Positions 1 through 8,232 of a stretch of DNA of 64,000 bases are shown one piece after another. The stretch is from Pseudomonas sp. 2FG (GTDB lineage: Bacteria; Pseudomonadota; Gammaproteobacteria; Pseudomonadales; Pseudomonadaceae): the NCBI RefSeq assembly GCF_005502935.1, contig NZ_SCMP01000010.1, forward strand, positions 62,001 to 126,000, given 5' to 3'. The notes beneath the pieces are model-generated. The model did not search any database. It worked only from the letters and a program-made list of their open reading frames with translations, and had not been told where the DNA came from. Made by a program: the position numbers and the translations under genes. Position 1 is the stretch's first letter, and the number at the start of each line of letters is the position of its first letter.

Positions 1-119
1 TGGTTGGGATACGTCCCATCGACCTGGGCCAGGCCGTCTGCTGTAGGCGTTCCAGTACCGATAAATCTGCGTTGGATTCAGCGCTCAGAACAGCATCAAT
101 CATCTGCCAGGAGGCACGC

Positions 120-521
120 ATGGACGTACGTCAGGATACCCACAGTAAGGTCATAGGTTATCTGTTGTGGATCTTCGGGTTCCTCGGAGCGCACCGCTTC
201 TATTACGGCAAGCCGGTGACCGGCACCCTCTGGTTCTTCACCCTCGGCCTGCTATTCATCGGCTGGATCATCGACCTGTTCCTGATCCCTTCGATGGATC
301 GCGAGGCAGATTTGCGTTTCAACGCTGGGGAGACGGACTACAACGTCGCCTGGATTCTGCTGACCTTTCTCGGTGTGTTCGGTGTGCATCGCATGTATCA
401 AGGCAAGTGGATCAGCGGCATCCTCTACCTGCTCACAGGCGGTTTCTTCCTGCTGGGGGTGCTCTACGATTTCTGGACCCTGAACGAGCAGGTCTCGCTG
501 CGCAACGCCCAGCGCGGCTAA
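120..521 (+). CDS. TM2 domain membrane protein
   Basis: A 133-residue inner-membrane protein with two successive TM2-type units. Each unit has a GxxGxHRxYxGK-like turn (FLGAHRFYYGK near residue 23 and FGVHRMYQGK near residue 87) followed by a pair of hydrophobic segments. The function of bacterial TM2 proteins is not established. I chose the ATG at 120 because a GGAGG lies just upstream (about 109-113); an in-frame ATG at 72 has no such site. The gene stands alone and converges on the pyr genes across a strong shared terminator. Confidence 0.8.
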   Translation: MDVRQDTHSKVIGYLLWIFGFLGAHRFYYGKPVTGTLWFFTLGLLFIGWIIDLFLIPSMDREADLRFNAGETDYNVAWILLTFLGVFGVHRMYQGKWISGILYLLTGGFFLLGVLYDFWTLNEQVSLRNAQRG

Positions 522-526
522 ACCGG

Positions 527-570
527 CCGTAACGAAGAAGCCCGCCGATTGGCGGGCTTCTTCGTTACGG
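527..570. terminator. Bidirectional intrinsic terminator, 20-bp perfect stem
   Basis: Arms 527-546 (CCGTAACGAAGAAGCCCGCC) and 551-570 are perfect inverted repeats with a GATT loop. The outer part contains GAAGAA/TTCTTC, which gives U-rich tracts on both strands. It lies between the convergent TM2 gene and pyrC', so it probably ends transcription from both sides. Confidence 0.85.
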
Positions 571-576
571 GTGGAC

Positions 577-1848
577 TCAGGCCTGGTAGCTGATATGCCC
601 ATCCACCAGGGTGTAGCGCACGGAACCCGGCAGGCAGTGGCCGAGGAACGGGCAGTTCTCACCCTTGGAGTACCAGGTTTCACCGGCCAGGGTCGAAGCC
701 TGGGGGTCGAATAGCACCAGGTCGGCGGGCTGCCCGACGGCCAGTCGGCCCGCGGGCAGGCGTAGAGCCTGGGCGGGGCCGATGCTGAGGCGGGTCAGTA
801 GGGTCGGCAGGTCCAGCAGGCCGTCCTGTACCAGGCTCAGTGCCAGCGGCAGCAGCAACTCGACGCTGCTGATGCCGGGCTCGGTGGCGCCGAACGGCGC
901 CAGCTTGGCGTCCGCTTCATGGGGCTGGTGATGGCTGGCGATGGCCTGGATCACCCCGGACCTCACGGCGGCGCGCAGGCCGTCACGGTCGGCGGCGGTG
1001 CGCAGCGGCGGCTGCACATGGTAGAGGCTGGAGAAGTCGATCAGCGCCTCATCCGTGAGAATAAGCTGATACAGCGCGACATCCGAGGTGACCGGCAGGC
1101 CGCGGGCTTGCGCCTCGGCGATCAGCTGGGCGCCGCGCGCGCTGGTCAGTTGGCTGAAGTGCGCGCGCACGCCGGTTTGCTCGACCAGCAGCAGGTCGCG
1201 GGCCAAGGCGACGGTCTCGGCGCTTTCCGGGATGCCCGGCAGGCCGAGAAAGCTGGCGGTCGCCCCTTCGTGGGCCAGACCACCTTCGGCCAGGTCGTGA
1301 TCTTGCGAGTGGAACACCACGCACAGGTCGAAGGTCGCCGCGTACTCCAGGGCGCGGCGCAGGGTGCGGTTATTCTTGAAGCTGTCCAGGCCATTGCCGA
1401 AGGCCACGCAACCGGCGTCGCGCAGGGCGACCAGTTCGGCCAACTGCTCGCCGGCCAGGCCTTTGCTCAGTGCGCCGATCGGGAACACCTTGGTGTGGCC
1501 GGCGGCGCGGGCGCGGTCGAGGATCAGTTCGGCGACGGCCGGCGTATCCAGAATCGGTCGAGTGAGCGGCGGGCAGCACAGGCTGGTGATGCCGCCGGCC
1601 GCTGCGGCGAGGGTCTCGCTGGCGATGCTGCCTTTGCGGCTGTAGCCAGGCTCGCGCAGCGCGACACTGAGATCGACCAGGCCGGGGGCGGCGACCAGGC
1701 CTTGTGCGTCGATACTCTGTTCGGCCACGAAACCGGCTGGCGCCTGGCCAATTGCGGCGATTTTACCGTCTTGCAGGTACAGGTCGCCGAGCTGATCCAG
1801 TCCGCTGGCCGGGTCGATCACGCGGGCGCCGAGGATAACGATGCGCAT
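577..1848 (-). CDS. pyrC': Dihydroorotase-like PyrC', catalytically inactive subunit partner of PyrB
   Basis: A 423-residue amidohydrolase-fold protein of the dihydroorotase family. The metal-binding HxH expected after PGLVDL is replaced by SxA (PGLVDLSVALREPG, near residues 56-69). The later histidine regions are also altered (ALYQLILTDE, ASHHQPHE), so the protein should not bind the catalytic zinc. In pseudomonads such a PyrC' is known to assemble with aspartate carbamoyltransferase and be needed for its activity, while a true dihydroorotase is encoded elsewhere. Its ATG overlaps the pyrB stop codon (TGATG), implying translational coupling and stoichiometric production with PyrB. Confidence 0.92.
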   Translation of the reverse strand: MRIVILGARVIDPASGLDQLGDLYLQDGKIAAIGQAPAGFVAEQSIDAQGLVAAPGLVDLSVALREPGYSRKGSIASETLAAAAGGITSLCCPPLTRPILDTPAVAELILDRARAAGHTKVFPIGALSKGLAGEQLAELVALRDAGCVAFGNGLDSFKNNRTLRRALEYAATFDLCVVFHSQDHDLAEGGLAHEGATASFLGLPGIPESAETVALARDLLLVEQTGVRAHFSQLTSARGAQLIAEAQARGLPVTSDVALYQLILTDEALIDFSSLYHVQPPLRTAADRDGLRAAVRSGVIQAIASHHQPHEADAKLAPFGATEPGISSVELLLPLALSLVQDGLLDLPTLLTRLSIGPAQALRLPAGRLAVGQPADLVLFDPQASTLAGETWYSKGENCPFLGHCLPGSVRYTLVDGHISYQA

Positions 1849-2858
1849 CAGTTCTGCTCCTCGGCGTCTTGATTGAGTTGGCGCTGGGCGTTCTGTCCGC
1901 TCATGGCCATGGACAGCACCGCCATGCGGATGGCGATGCCGTAGGTGACTTGATTGAGGATCACCGACTGCGGGCCATCGGCCACCGCCGACTCGATCTC
2001 CACACCTCGGTTGATGGGGCCGGGGTGCATGACCAGGGCATCCGGCTTGGCCAGCTTCAAGCGCTCACTGGTCAGGCCGTAGAGGCGGTAGAACTCGCCC
2101 TCGCTGGGCAGCAGGCCGCCGGTCATGCGTTCACGCTGCAGGCGCAGCATGATGACCACGTCGACGTCCTTCAGGCCTTCGGCGAGGTCGGTGAACACGC
2201 GCACGCCGTATTGCTCGATACCGACCGGTAGCAGGGTCTTCGGTGCGATCACGCGGATGTCCGGGCAGCCGAGGGTCTTCAGCGCCAGCATGTTCGAGCG
2301 CGCCACCCGCGAATGCAGGATATCGCCGACTATCGCCACCGAGAGGTTTTCAAAGTCGCCCTTGTGCCGACGGATGGTCAGCATGTCGAGCATGCCCTGG
2401 GTCGGGTGCGCATGGCGGCCATCGCCGCCGTTGATGATCGCCCTGTTTGGGCAGACATGCTCGGCGATAAAATGTGCGGCGCCGGAGTCGGCGTGGCGGA
2501 CCACGAAGATGTCGGCGGCCATCGCTTCCAGGTTGCGCAGGGTGTCGAGCAGCGTCTCGCCCTTGCTGGTCGATGAGGTGGAGACGTTCAGCGTGATCAC
2601 GTCCGCGGACAGCCGCTGGGCCGCCAGCTCGAAGGTGGTGCGGGTGCGCGTGGAGTTCTCGAAGAACACATTGCACACGGTCTTGCCGCGCAGTAGCGGG
2701 ACTTTTTTCACCGCGCGGGCGCCGACTTCGAGGAACGAGTCGGCGGTGTCGAGGATTTCGGTCAGCAGCTCACGCGGCAGGCCGTCGAGCGTGAGGAAGT
2801 GGCGTAGCTGGCCCTGATCGTTGAGCTGCAGCGGGCGCTTGGCGTCGGTCGGCGTCAT
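1848..2858 (-). CDS. pyrB: Aspartate carbamoyltransferase catalytic subunit
   Basis: 336 residues. Transfers the carbamoyl group from carbamoyl phosphate to aspartate, the first committed step of pyrimidine synthesis. Family signatures are visible: [13 protein letters not shown] (carbamoyl phosphate site, near residue 65), STSKGET (near residue 95), [10 protein letters not shown] (near residue 144) and MHPGPINRG (near residue 280). The N-terminal extension of about 15 residues beyond the E. coli catalytic chain is usual for Pseudomonas. It lies between pyrR and pyrC', 10 bp after pyrR, in one operon. Confidence 0.97.
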   Translation of the reverse strand: MTPTDAKRPLQLNDQGQLRHFLTLDGLPRELLTEILDTADSFLEVGARAVKKVPLLRGKTVCNVFFENSTRTRTTFELAAQRLSADVITLNVSTSSTSKGETLLDTLRNLEAMAADIFVVRHADSGAAHFIAEHVCPNRAIINGGDGRHAHPTQGMLDMLTIRRHKGDFENLSVAIVGDILHSRVARSNMLALKTLGCPDIRVIAPKTLLPVGIEQYGVRVFTDLAEGLKDVDVVIMLRLQRERMTGGLLPSEGEFYRLYGLTSERLKLAKPDALVMHPGPINRGVEIESAVADGPQSVILNQVTYGIAIRMAVLSMAMSGQNAQRQLNQDAEEQN

Positions 2859-2868
2859 AGCGAGGATC

Positions 2869-3384
2869 TCAGTTGGCGGCGGAGGCGGGGGGCTGCTGCT
2901 CGAGGGTGAGCGGCGCGGGGCCGAGCAATTTTACCCGCTCGCTGGGGGCGAGCGACAGTGTGGCACCGACCACGTCCGGGCGGATCGGCAGCTCGCGGGC
3001 GCTGAGGTCGAGCAGGCAGACCAGCGTCACGCTGGCGGGGCGGCCGTAGTCGAACAGTTCGTTGAGGGCGGCGCGGATGGTCCGGCCGCTCATCAGCACG
3101 TCGTCGACCAACACCAGATGCTGGCCTTCGATCTCGAACGGCAGTGCCGAGGGGCGTACTTGCGGGTGCAGGCCGTTCTGGGTGAAGTCGTCGCGATAGA
3201 AGGAAACGTCGAGAATCCCCAGCACCTCGTTGCGGCCGAGGGCCTGCAGCAGTGCCTGGGCGACCCAGACGCCGCCGGTGTGAATGCCGATAAAGCGCGG
3301 CTCGGCGATCTTGCGGCTGGCCAGGTGGGCGCTCAGCGCGGCAGCCATCTGCGGCAGCAGTTCGGCGGGGTTGGGCAGGCTCAT
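2869..3384 (-). CDS. pyrR: PyrR bifunctional pyr regulator / uracil phosphoribosyltransferase
   Basis: 171 residues of the type I phosphoribosyltransferase fold. The PRPP-binding loop [17 protein letters not shown] is clear near residues 88-104. In Bacillus PyrR is an RNA-binding attenuator; in Pseudomonas it is linked to control of pyrBC'. I saw no attenuator or anti-terminator hairpin in the 10 bp between pyrR and pyrB, so any control must act upstream. A GAGGAGCG ribosome site precedes the ATG. First of the three pyr genes and 75 bp downstream of ruvX. Confidence 0.93.
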   Translation of the reverse strand: MSLPNPAELLPQMAAALSAHLASRKIAEPRFIGIHTGGVWVAQALLQALGRNEVLGILDVSFYRDDFTQNGLHPQVRPSALPFEIEGQHLVLVDDVLMSGRTIRAALNELFDYGRPASVTLVCLLDLSARELPIRPDVVGATLSLAPSERVKLLGPAPLTLEQQPPASAAN

Positions 3385-3459
3385 GGGCGCTCCTCGGGAC
3401 GTGTGGCAACCGTGCGCGGCAGGCTTCGGATGCTTGGCGCGAGTGGCAACTGTTCTGGG

Positions 3460-3909
3460 TCAAATATCTAGGTGTTCTTCCAGCCAGCCTTGCAGCAGCA
3501 GGGCGGCCGCCAGGGCGTCGACCGGGTTTTCCCGGTAGCCGCCGCGTTGGCCTTGGCTCAGCCGCTCGCCTTTGGCGGCATAGGTGGTCAGGCGTTCGTC
3601 GTGGGTATGCACTGGCAGGTTGAAGCGGCCATTCAGGCGGCGGGCGAATTTTTCCGCGCGCTCGCTCATCTCGCTGGGGGTGCCGTCCATGTTCAGCGGC
3701 AGCCCGACGACTATGGCGTCGGGCTGCCATTCACGGATCAGCGCCTCGACTTTCTGCCAGTCGGGTACGCCATTCTGCGCTTTTAATACACAGAGTTCGC
3801 GAGCCTGGCCGGTAATCGCCTGGCCGACGGCGACGCCAATCTGTTTGGTGCCGTAATCGAAACCGAGCAGGAGGCGCAGCGGCTTGGCGGCGGCGGGAGT
3901 CGCGGCCAT
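3460..3909 (-). CDS. ruvX: YqgF/RuvX-like Holliday junction resolvase family protein
   Basis: 149 residues of RNase H-like fold. LLGFDYGTKQIGVAVG near the N-terminus carries the first acidic residue and VVGLPLNMDGT the middle motif. The family (YqgF) is essential in many bacteria and acts in 16S pre-rRNA 5' end processing, with resolvase activity proposed. The ATG at 3909 overlaps the algH stop as TGATG; a TTG one codon earlier (3912) is also in frame but less likely. Co-transcribed with algH. Confidence 0.93.
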   Translation of the reverse strand: MAATPAAAKPLRLLLGFDYGTKQIGVAVGQAITGQARELCVLKAQNGVPDWQKVEALIREWQPDAIVVGLPLNMDGTPSEMSERAEKFARRLNGRFNLPVHTHDERLTTYAAKGERLSQGQRGGYRENPVDALAAALLLQGWLEEHLDI

Positions 3910-4478
3910 CAAGCGTGCCCGGCCTGGGAAGTCAGCAGGCTGAGGTTGATGCCCAGGCGCTCGGCCGCGGCATTCAGGCGTTGCTCGTAGGGCAGGTCGA
4001 AGAGAATGTGGGGGTCCGCTGGACAGGTCAGCCAGACGTTATTGACCAGTTCGCTCTCCAGTTGTCCGGCCTCCCAGCCCGCGTAGCCCAGGGTGATCAG
4101 GTATTTCTCCGGGCCTGTGCCGTCGGCAATGGCGAACAGCGCATCCTGCGAGGTCGATAGCGCGAGCTCGCCCAATTCCAGGGTGGCTTGGAATTGTTGT
4201 CCGCTGGGGTGCAGGACAAAGCCGCGGTCGGTCTGCACCGGGCCGCCGGAAAAGATCGGCAGGCTCTGGCATAGGAGTGCTGGGGGGTTATCCGGGCGCA
4301 ATTGTTCGAGCACGTCGGCGAGGCTCAGCCCGCTGGGTCGATTGATCACCAGGCCCATGGCGCCTTGGGCGTTGTGCTCGACGATGTAGCTGACGGTCTG
4401 CACGAAATGCGGATCGGCCATGTGCGGCATGGCAATCAGCAGGTGATGCTTGAGGTAGCTCGGGCTGGCGTCTTTCAT
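3909..4478 (-). CDS. algH: YqgE/AlgH family (DUF179) protein
   Basis: 189 residues starting MKDASPSYLKHHLLIAMPHM, which matches the family's usual N-terminus. Conserved stretches GAMGLVINRP, FSGGPVQTDRGFVLH and GYAGWEAGQLE are visible. AlgH was named from an alginate regulation phenotype in P. aeruginosa, but its molecular role is unknown. The open frame continues upstream to 4829 but that part is antisense-like and runs into tonB3, so I start at 4478. Always paired with ruvX in gammaproteobacteria, as here. Confidence 0.93.
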   Translation of the reverse strand: MKDASPSYLKHHLLIAMPHMADPHFVQTVSYIVEHNAQGAMGLVINRPSGLSLADVLEQLRPDNPPALLCQSLPIFSGGPVQTDRGFVLHPSGQQFQATLELGELALSTSQDALFAIADGTGPEKYLITLGYAGWEAGQLESELVNNVWLTCPADPHILFDLPYEQRLNAAAERLGINLSLLTSQAGHA

Positions 4479-4537
4479 GGGTAATAGTGTGGTCGCTAGG
4501 TGGCCACCCTGACAAGCAGCGCTGCTTCCTCGAGCGT

Positions 4538-5431
4538 CTATTTGCTCGACAGGTGGTCGCCGCGCTCGAAGCGCCAGGTGCGGATGATCTCTAGGCGATC
4601 GAACTCGGCAAGATCGCCGCTGAACGGCGAGAAGGGTGCGGCCAGGCGAACGATGCGCAGGGCCGCTTGGTCGAGGAGCGGTTGCCCAGAGGACTCCAGC
4701 ACCTGTACCTCGTACAGGCTGCCGTCGTGGTTGATCGAGACCAGCAGCCTGAGGTTGCCGTAAATCCGCTGGCGGCGTGCCTCGTCGGGATAGTTGAGGT
4801 TGCCCACCCGCTCGACCTTCTTGCGCCACTCATCCTTATACCAGGCGCCTTTGTCGCGCATGGTCGAGGCGGCGTTCAGCCGGTGAATCTTCGGACGCTT
4901 GGCGTACAACTGCTGATCTTGCGCCAGTTCGGCCTCCAGGCTGGAGATCTCGGCGGACAGTTGTTCGCTATCGAACGTCGGTGCTGGACGCGTTTGCGGT
5001 TCGGGCTTGGCTTGCTCGCGCTTGACCGGCGTTTTTTGCCGTTGTGGCGTGCGGGTGGCGACCGCGGCTTTCGGGGCTTCCTGGCGCGTGGTGTGCCGCG
5101 GGGCGGCCGGCGGGGTGGTGCGTTTGACCGCTTTACCCTGAAACAGCGCCTGCTCGGTCGTCTTCGGTGCGGCTTTGTGCTCCAGGGTGCCGCTGCCCTG
5201 TTGGTTGTCCTGGGCGAGGTAGTCGGCCTGTTTGGGCTTTTCCTTGCTCTTGAACGTCGACAGGGTGATTTCCAGGGTCTTGCTGATCTGGCTCGGTTCG
5301 GCCAGGGTGAAGCTGATGCCGAGGATCAGCGCCACATGCAGCGCCGCGGCGAGAAACAGGGTAAAGCCCAGCCGATCCGCTGGGCGGACGCCAGCGGCAG
5401 ACAGTTCGGGTGGGAGGGCGGCTGCGTTCAT
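4538..5431 (-). CDS. tonB3: Energy transducer TonB, TonB3 type
   Basis: 297 residues. A single N-terminal membrane segment (LGFTLFLAAALHVALILGISF, near residues 21-41) is followed by a Lys/Pro/Gln-rich periplasmic linker with a short coiled-coil-like stretch (SEQLSAEISSLEAELAQDQQ), then a C-terminal TonB domain (YPDEARRQRIYGNLRLLVSINHDGSL). TonB couples the proton-motive force via ExbBD to outer membrane receptors. The position before gshB and the Pil-Chp genes matches P. aeruginosa tonB3 (PA0406), reported as needed for twitching motility. No exbB or exbD is nearby. Confidence 0.9.
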   Translation of the reverse strand: MNAAALPPELSAAGVRPADRLGFTLFLAAALHVALILGISFTLAEPSQISKTLEITLSTFKSKEKPKQADYLAQDNQQGSGTLEHKAAPKTTEQALFQGKAVKRTTPPAAPRHTTRQEAPKAAVATRTPQRQKTPVKREQAKPEPQTRPAPTFDSEQLSAEISSLEAELAQDQQLYAKRPKIHRLNAASTMRDKGAWYKDEWRKKVERVGNLNYPDEARRQRIYGNLRLLVSINHDGSLYEVQVLESSGQPLLDQAALRIVRLAAPFSPFSGDLAEFDRLEIIRTWRFERGDHLSSK

Positions 5432-5527
5432 CGCTCATCGGGGTCGGTTCAGGTTGCCGCGCAGTCTGCCGAGGGCTCGGGAAAAAGTCTATGAAGCACT
5501 GCGCGGCTTGGTGAAGCACTGAGCATT

Positions 5528-6496
5528 TCAGCGTGAGGTTGTTCCGCGCTGGCTCAGCTGCCTGGCGATGGCCTCCATCAATTGCTCGCCAATCTTCGTC
5601 CCAAAGGCATTGTCGATCTCGCGGATGCAGGTCGGGCTGGTCACGTTGATCTCGGTGAGGTGCTCGCCAATCACGTCCAGACCGACAAACAGCAGGCCTT
5701 TCTCGCGCAGCGTTGGGCCGACCTGGGCGGCGATCCAGCGATCGCGCTCGCTCAAGGGGCGCGCCTCGCCACGCCCGCCGGCGGCCAGGTTGCCGCGGGT
5801 TTCGCCGGCGGCCGGGATGCGCGCCAGGCAATAGGGGATAGGTTCGCCGTCAATCATCAGGATGCGCTTGTCGCCGTCCTTGATCGCCGGCAGGTAGCCC
5901 TGCGCCATGATTTGCTGGGTGCCGTGGGCGGTCAGGGTCTCGAGAATCACCGAGAGGTTGGGGTCGCCTTCGCGATGGCGAAAGATCGAAGATCCGCCCA
6001 TGCCATCCAAGGGTTTGAGAATGATGTCACGCTGCTCTTTGGCGAACTCGCGCAGAATGTCGGCACGGCGACTGACCAGTGTCGGCGGGGTGCAGTGGGG
6101 GAACTGGGTGGCAAAGAGTTTCTCGTTGCAGTCGCGTAGGCTCTGCGGGCGATTGACCACCAGCACGCCGGCGCGCTCGGCTTGCTCCAATAGATAGGTG
6201 CTATAGACGAACTCCATGTCGAAGGGTGGATCCTTGCGCATCAGGATCACGTCGAGTTCGCTCAGCGGGAGATCGCTTTCAGCGTCCAGTTCGAACCAAT
6301 GTTGGGGATCTTCGAAGACTTTGAGTGGGCGCATGCGCGCCCGGGCCTCACCGCCAATTTGGTAAAGATCGGGCTGCTCCATATAGAAGAGAGACCAGCC
6401 ACGGGCCTGAGCGGCCAGCAGCATGGCCAGCGAGCTGTCCTTCTTGAAGGAAATGCGCGCAATCGGATCCATGACTATGCCGAGGCGAACGCTCAT
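5528..6496 (-). CDS. gshB: Glutathione synthetase
   Basis: 322 residues of ATP-grasp fold. Ligates glycine to gamma-glutamylcysteine using ATP in the cytoplasm. Landmarks are MSVRLGIVMDPIARISFKKD at the start, RKDPPFDMEFVYSTYLLE near residue 86, IILKPLDGMGGSSIF near residue 154 and EINVTSPTCIREID near residue 282. The ATG at 6496 has GGAGG seven bases upstream; a longer open frame to 6604 lacks one. First gene of the leftward run, divergent from pilG across about 245 bp. Confidence 0.96.
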   Translation of the reverse strand: MSVRLGIVMDPIARISFKKDSSLAMLLAAQARGWSLFYMEQPDLYQIGGEARARMRPLKVFEDPQHWFELDAESDLPLSELDVILMRKDPPFDMEFVYSTYLLEQAERAGVLVVNRPQSLRDCNEKLFATQFPHCTPPTLVSRRADILREFAKEQRDIILKPLDGMGGSSIFRHREGDPNLSVILETLTAHGTQQIMAQGYLPAIKDGDKRILMIDGEPIPYCLARIPAAGETRGNLAAGGRGEARPLSERDRWIAAQVGPTLREKGLLFVGLDVIGEHLTEINVTSPTCIREIDNAFGTKIGEQLMEAIARQLSQRGTTSR

Positions 6497-6741
6497 GGGG
6501 GAATCCTCCGCAAAAGGAATGCGACAGCAAAAAGCTGCCGAGGCTAGACTGTGTGGCGCCAGGGTGGCGCCGACGACCTTCCCGGTCAAGGAAAAACCTT
6601 GCACTTCTAGGACTTATGGATTGCATCTAGAGAGTGTGCTAAAAAGGCCTACGATTGGGTCGCAGCCCGTCGCTGGTAGGGCCTCAGGCGCACTGAAAAC
6701 GTAGAAAAATAACGACTCACCGAGGCGATGGTAGGGCGAAC

Positions 6742-7149
6742 ATGGAACAGCATTCCGAAGGGTTGAGGGTCATGGTGATTGACGATTCGAAGACGATTCG
6801 TCGCACTGCGGAAACCTTGCTGAAAAAAGTGGGTTGCGAGGTCATTACCGCGGTAGATGGCTTCGATGCGCTGGCTAAAATCGCCGACACTCATCCCAGT
6901 ATCATCTTTGTCGACATCATGATGCCGCGGCTTGATGGCTATCAGACCTGCGCCCTAATTAAAAATAACAGTGCTTTCAAATCCACCCCGGTGATCATGT
7001 TGTCCTCCAAGGATGGTCTATTCGATAAGGCCAAAGGCCGTATCGTCGGCTCCGACCAGTACCTCACCAAGCCTTTTAGCAAGGAAGAGCTGCTCGGTGC
7101 CATTAAGGCTCATGTACCTAACTTCACCCCGGTGGAACAAGTATCCTGA
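6742..7149 (+). CDS. pilG: PilG, CheY-like response regulator of the Pil-Chp pathway
   Basis: 135 residues, a stand-alone receiver domain. The acidic pair is D14-D15 and the phospho-acceptor is D58 (IIFVDIMMPRLDGYQ); the conserved lysine is in LTKPFS. In P. aeruginosa PilG is phosphorylated by ChpA and promotes pilus extension through PilB and FimV/FimL-linked cAMP signalling. First gene of the operon pilG-pilH-pilI-pilJ-pilK-chpA-chpB-chpC. Confidence 0.97.
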   Translation: MEQHSEGLRVMVIDDSKTIRRTAETLLKKVGCEVITAVDGFDALAKIADTHPSIIFVDIMMPRLDGYQTCALIKNNSAFKSTPVIMLSSKDGLFDKAKGRIVGSDQYLTKPFSKEELLGAIKAHVPNFTPVEQVS

Positions 7150-7195
7150 CGTCCGCCCGCAAGGGCGGTGACGCATCTTCCATATGGGGAACACC

Positions 7196-7561
7196 ATGGC
7201 TCGAATTTTAATTGTTGATGACTCGCCGACCGAGATGTACAAGCTGACCGCCATGCTCGAAAAGCATGGGCATCAGGTGCTCAAGGCGGAAAATGGCGCC
7301 GATGGCGTGGCTTTAGCTCGCCAGGAAAAGCCCGATGCAGTCCTGATGGATATCGTCATGCCTGGCCTGAATGGCTTTCAGGCAACCCGTCAGCTGACCA
7401 AAGATGAGGATACCAGTCACATCCCGGTGATCATCGTCACCACCAAAGATCAGGAAACCGATAAGGTCTGGGGTAAGCGCCAAGGTGCGCGTGACTACTT
7501 GACCAAACCGGTGGATGAAGACACGCTGCTGAAAACCTTGAATGCGGTGCTGGTCGGCTGA
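7196..7561 (+). CDS. pilH: PilH, CheY-like response regulator of the Pil-Chp pathway
   Basis: 121 residues starting MARILIVDDSPTEMYKL. Acidic pair D8-D9, phospho-acceptor D52 (VLMDIVMPGLNGFQ), lysine in YLTKPVD. In P. aeruginosa PilH opposes PilG, probably by acting as a phosphate sink and favouring retraction. I chose the ATG at 7196, with GGGGA six to nine bases upstream, over an ATG at 7184 with no such site. Lies 46 bp after pilG. Confidence 0.97.
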   Translation: MARILIVDDSPTEMYKLTAMLEKHGHQVLKAENGADGVALARQEKPDAVLMDIVMPGLNGFQATRQLTKDEDTSHIPVIIVTTKDQETDKVWGKRQGARDYLTKPVDEDTLLKTLNAVLVG

Positions 7562-7608
7562 CCGTGCTAGTTCGTAGCTAATAAAATAAGAAAAAGGCCC
7601 AGGCCGAC

Positions 7609-8145
7609 ATGTCGGACGTACAGACCCCCTTTCAGCTTCTCCTTGAGATCGACCAACGCTGTCGACTGCTGGCGGCTGGGCTGCCGTCGCAGCGCGCGGT
7701 GGTGCAGACCTGGAGTGGCATTGGTTTTCGCATGGGCGAGCGACTGTTTGTTGCGCCCATGGGAGAGGTTGGCGAAGTGCTGCACGAGCCGAGGTTTACC
7801 TTGTTGCCGGGCGTGAAAAGTTGGGTCAAGGGCGTCGCCAACGTGCGTGGTCGCTTGCTGCCGGTGATGGACCTGTGTGGTTTCTTCGACAATGAGCTGT
7901 CGCCATTGCGTAAGCAGCGGCGGGTATTGGTGGTGGATCATCAGGAAGTCTTCGCCGGCCTAACAGTCGATGAAGTGTTCGGCATGCAGCACTTCCCGGT
8001 GGATAGCTTCTCCGAGCATCTACCACCGCTCGAGACAGCCGTTCAGCCCTTCATTCACGGGGTCTTCCAGCGCGAACAGCCCTGGCTAGTGTTCAGTCCT
8101 CATGCGCTGGCACAGCATCCGGGCTTCCTCGACGTGGCGTTCTAA
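7609..8145 (+). CDS. pilI: PilI, CheW-like adaptor
   Basis: 178 residues with one CheW domain (FVAPMGEVGEVLHEPRFTLLPGVKSWVKGVANVRGRLLPVMDL, residues about 44-86). CheW adaptors bridge the chemoreceptor and the histidine kinase; here PilJ and ChpA. No membrane segment. Placed between pilH and pilJ as in P. aeruginosa. Confidence 0.95.
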   Translation: MSDVQTPFQLLLEIDQRCRLLAAGLPSQRAVVQTWSGIGFRMGERLFVAPMGEVGEVLHEPRFTLLPGVKSWVKGVANVRGRLLPVMDLCGFFDNELSPLRKQRRVLVVDHQEVFAGLTVDEVFGMQHFPVDSFSEHLPPLETAVQPFIHGVFQREQPWLVFSPHALAQHPGFLDVAF

Positions 8146-8232
8146 ATAGTTTTCGGTTGGGTCGGCGTTGCCGGCCCTTTGGCGTTACATGGGAAACAAC
8201 GTAGTGCGGTAGGTCCAGGCGGGGGCCAAATA

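Noticed and set aside
1..119. Coding sequence at the left edge
   Set aside because: No frame with a supported start or recognisable residues; only upstream sequence of the TM2 gene is seen.
4479..4829. N-terminal extension of algH
   Set aside because: The extra codons overlap tonB3 out of frame and look unlike protein; family members begin at the ATG at 4478.
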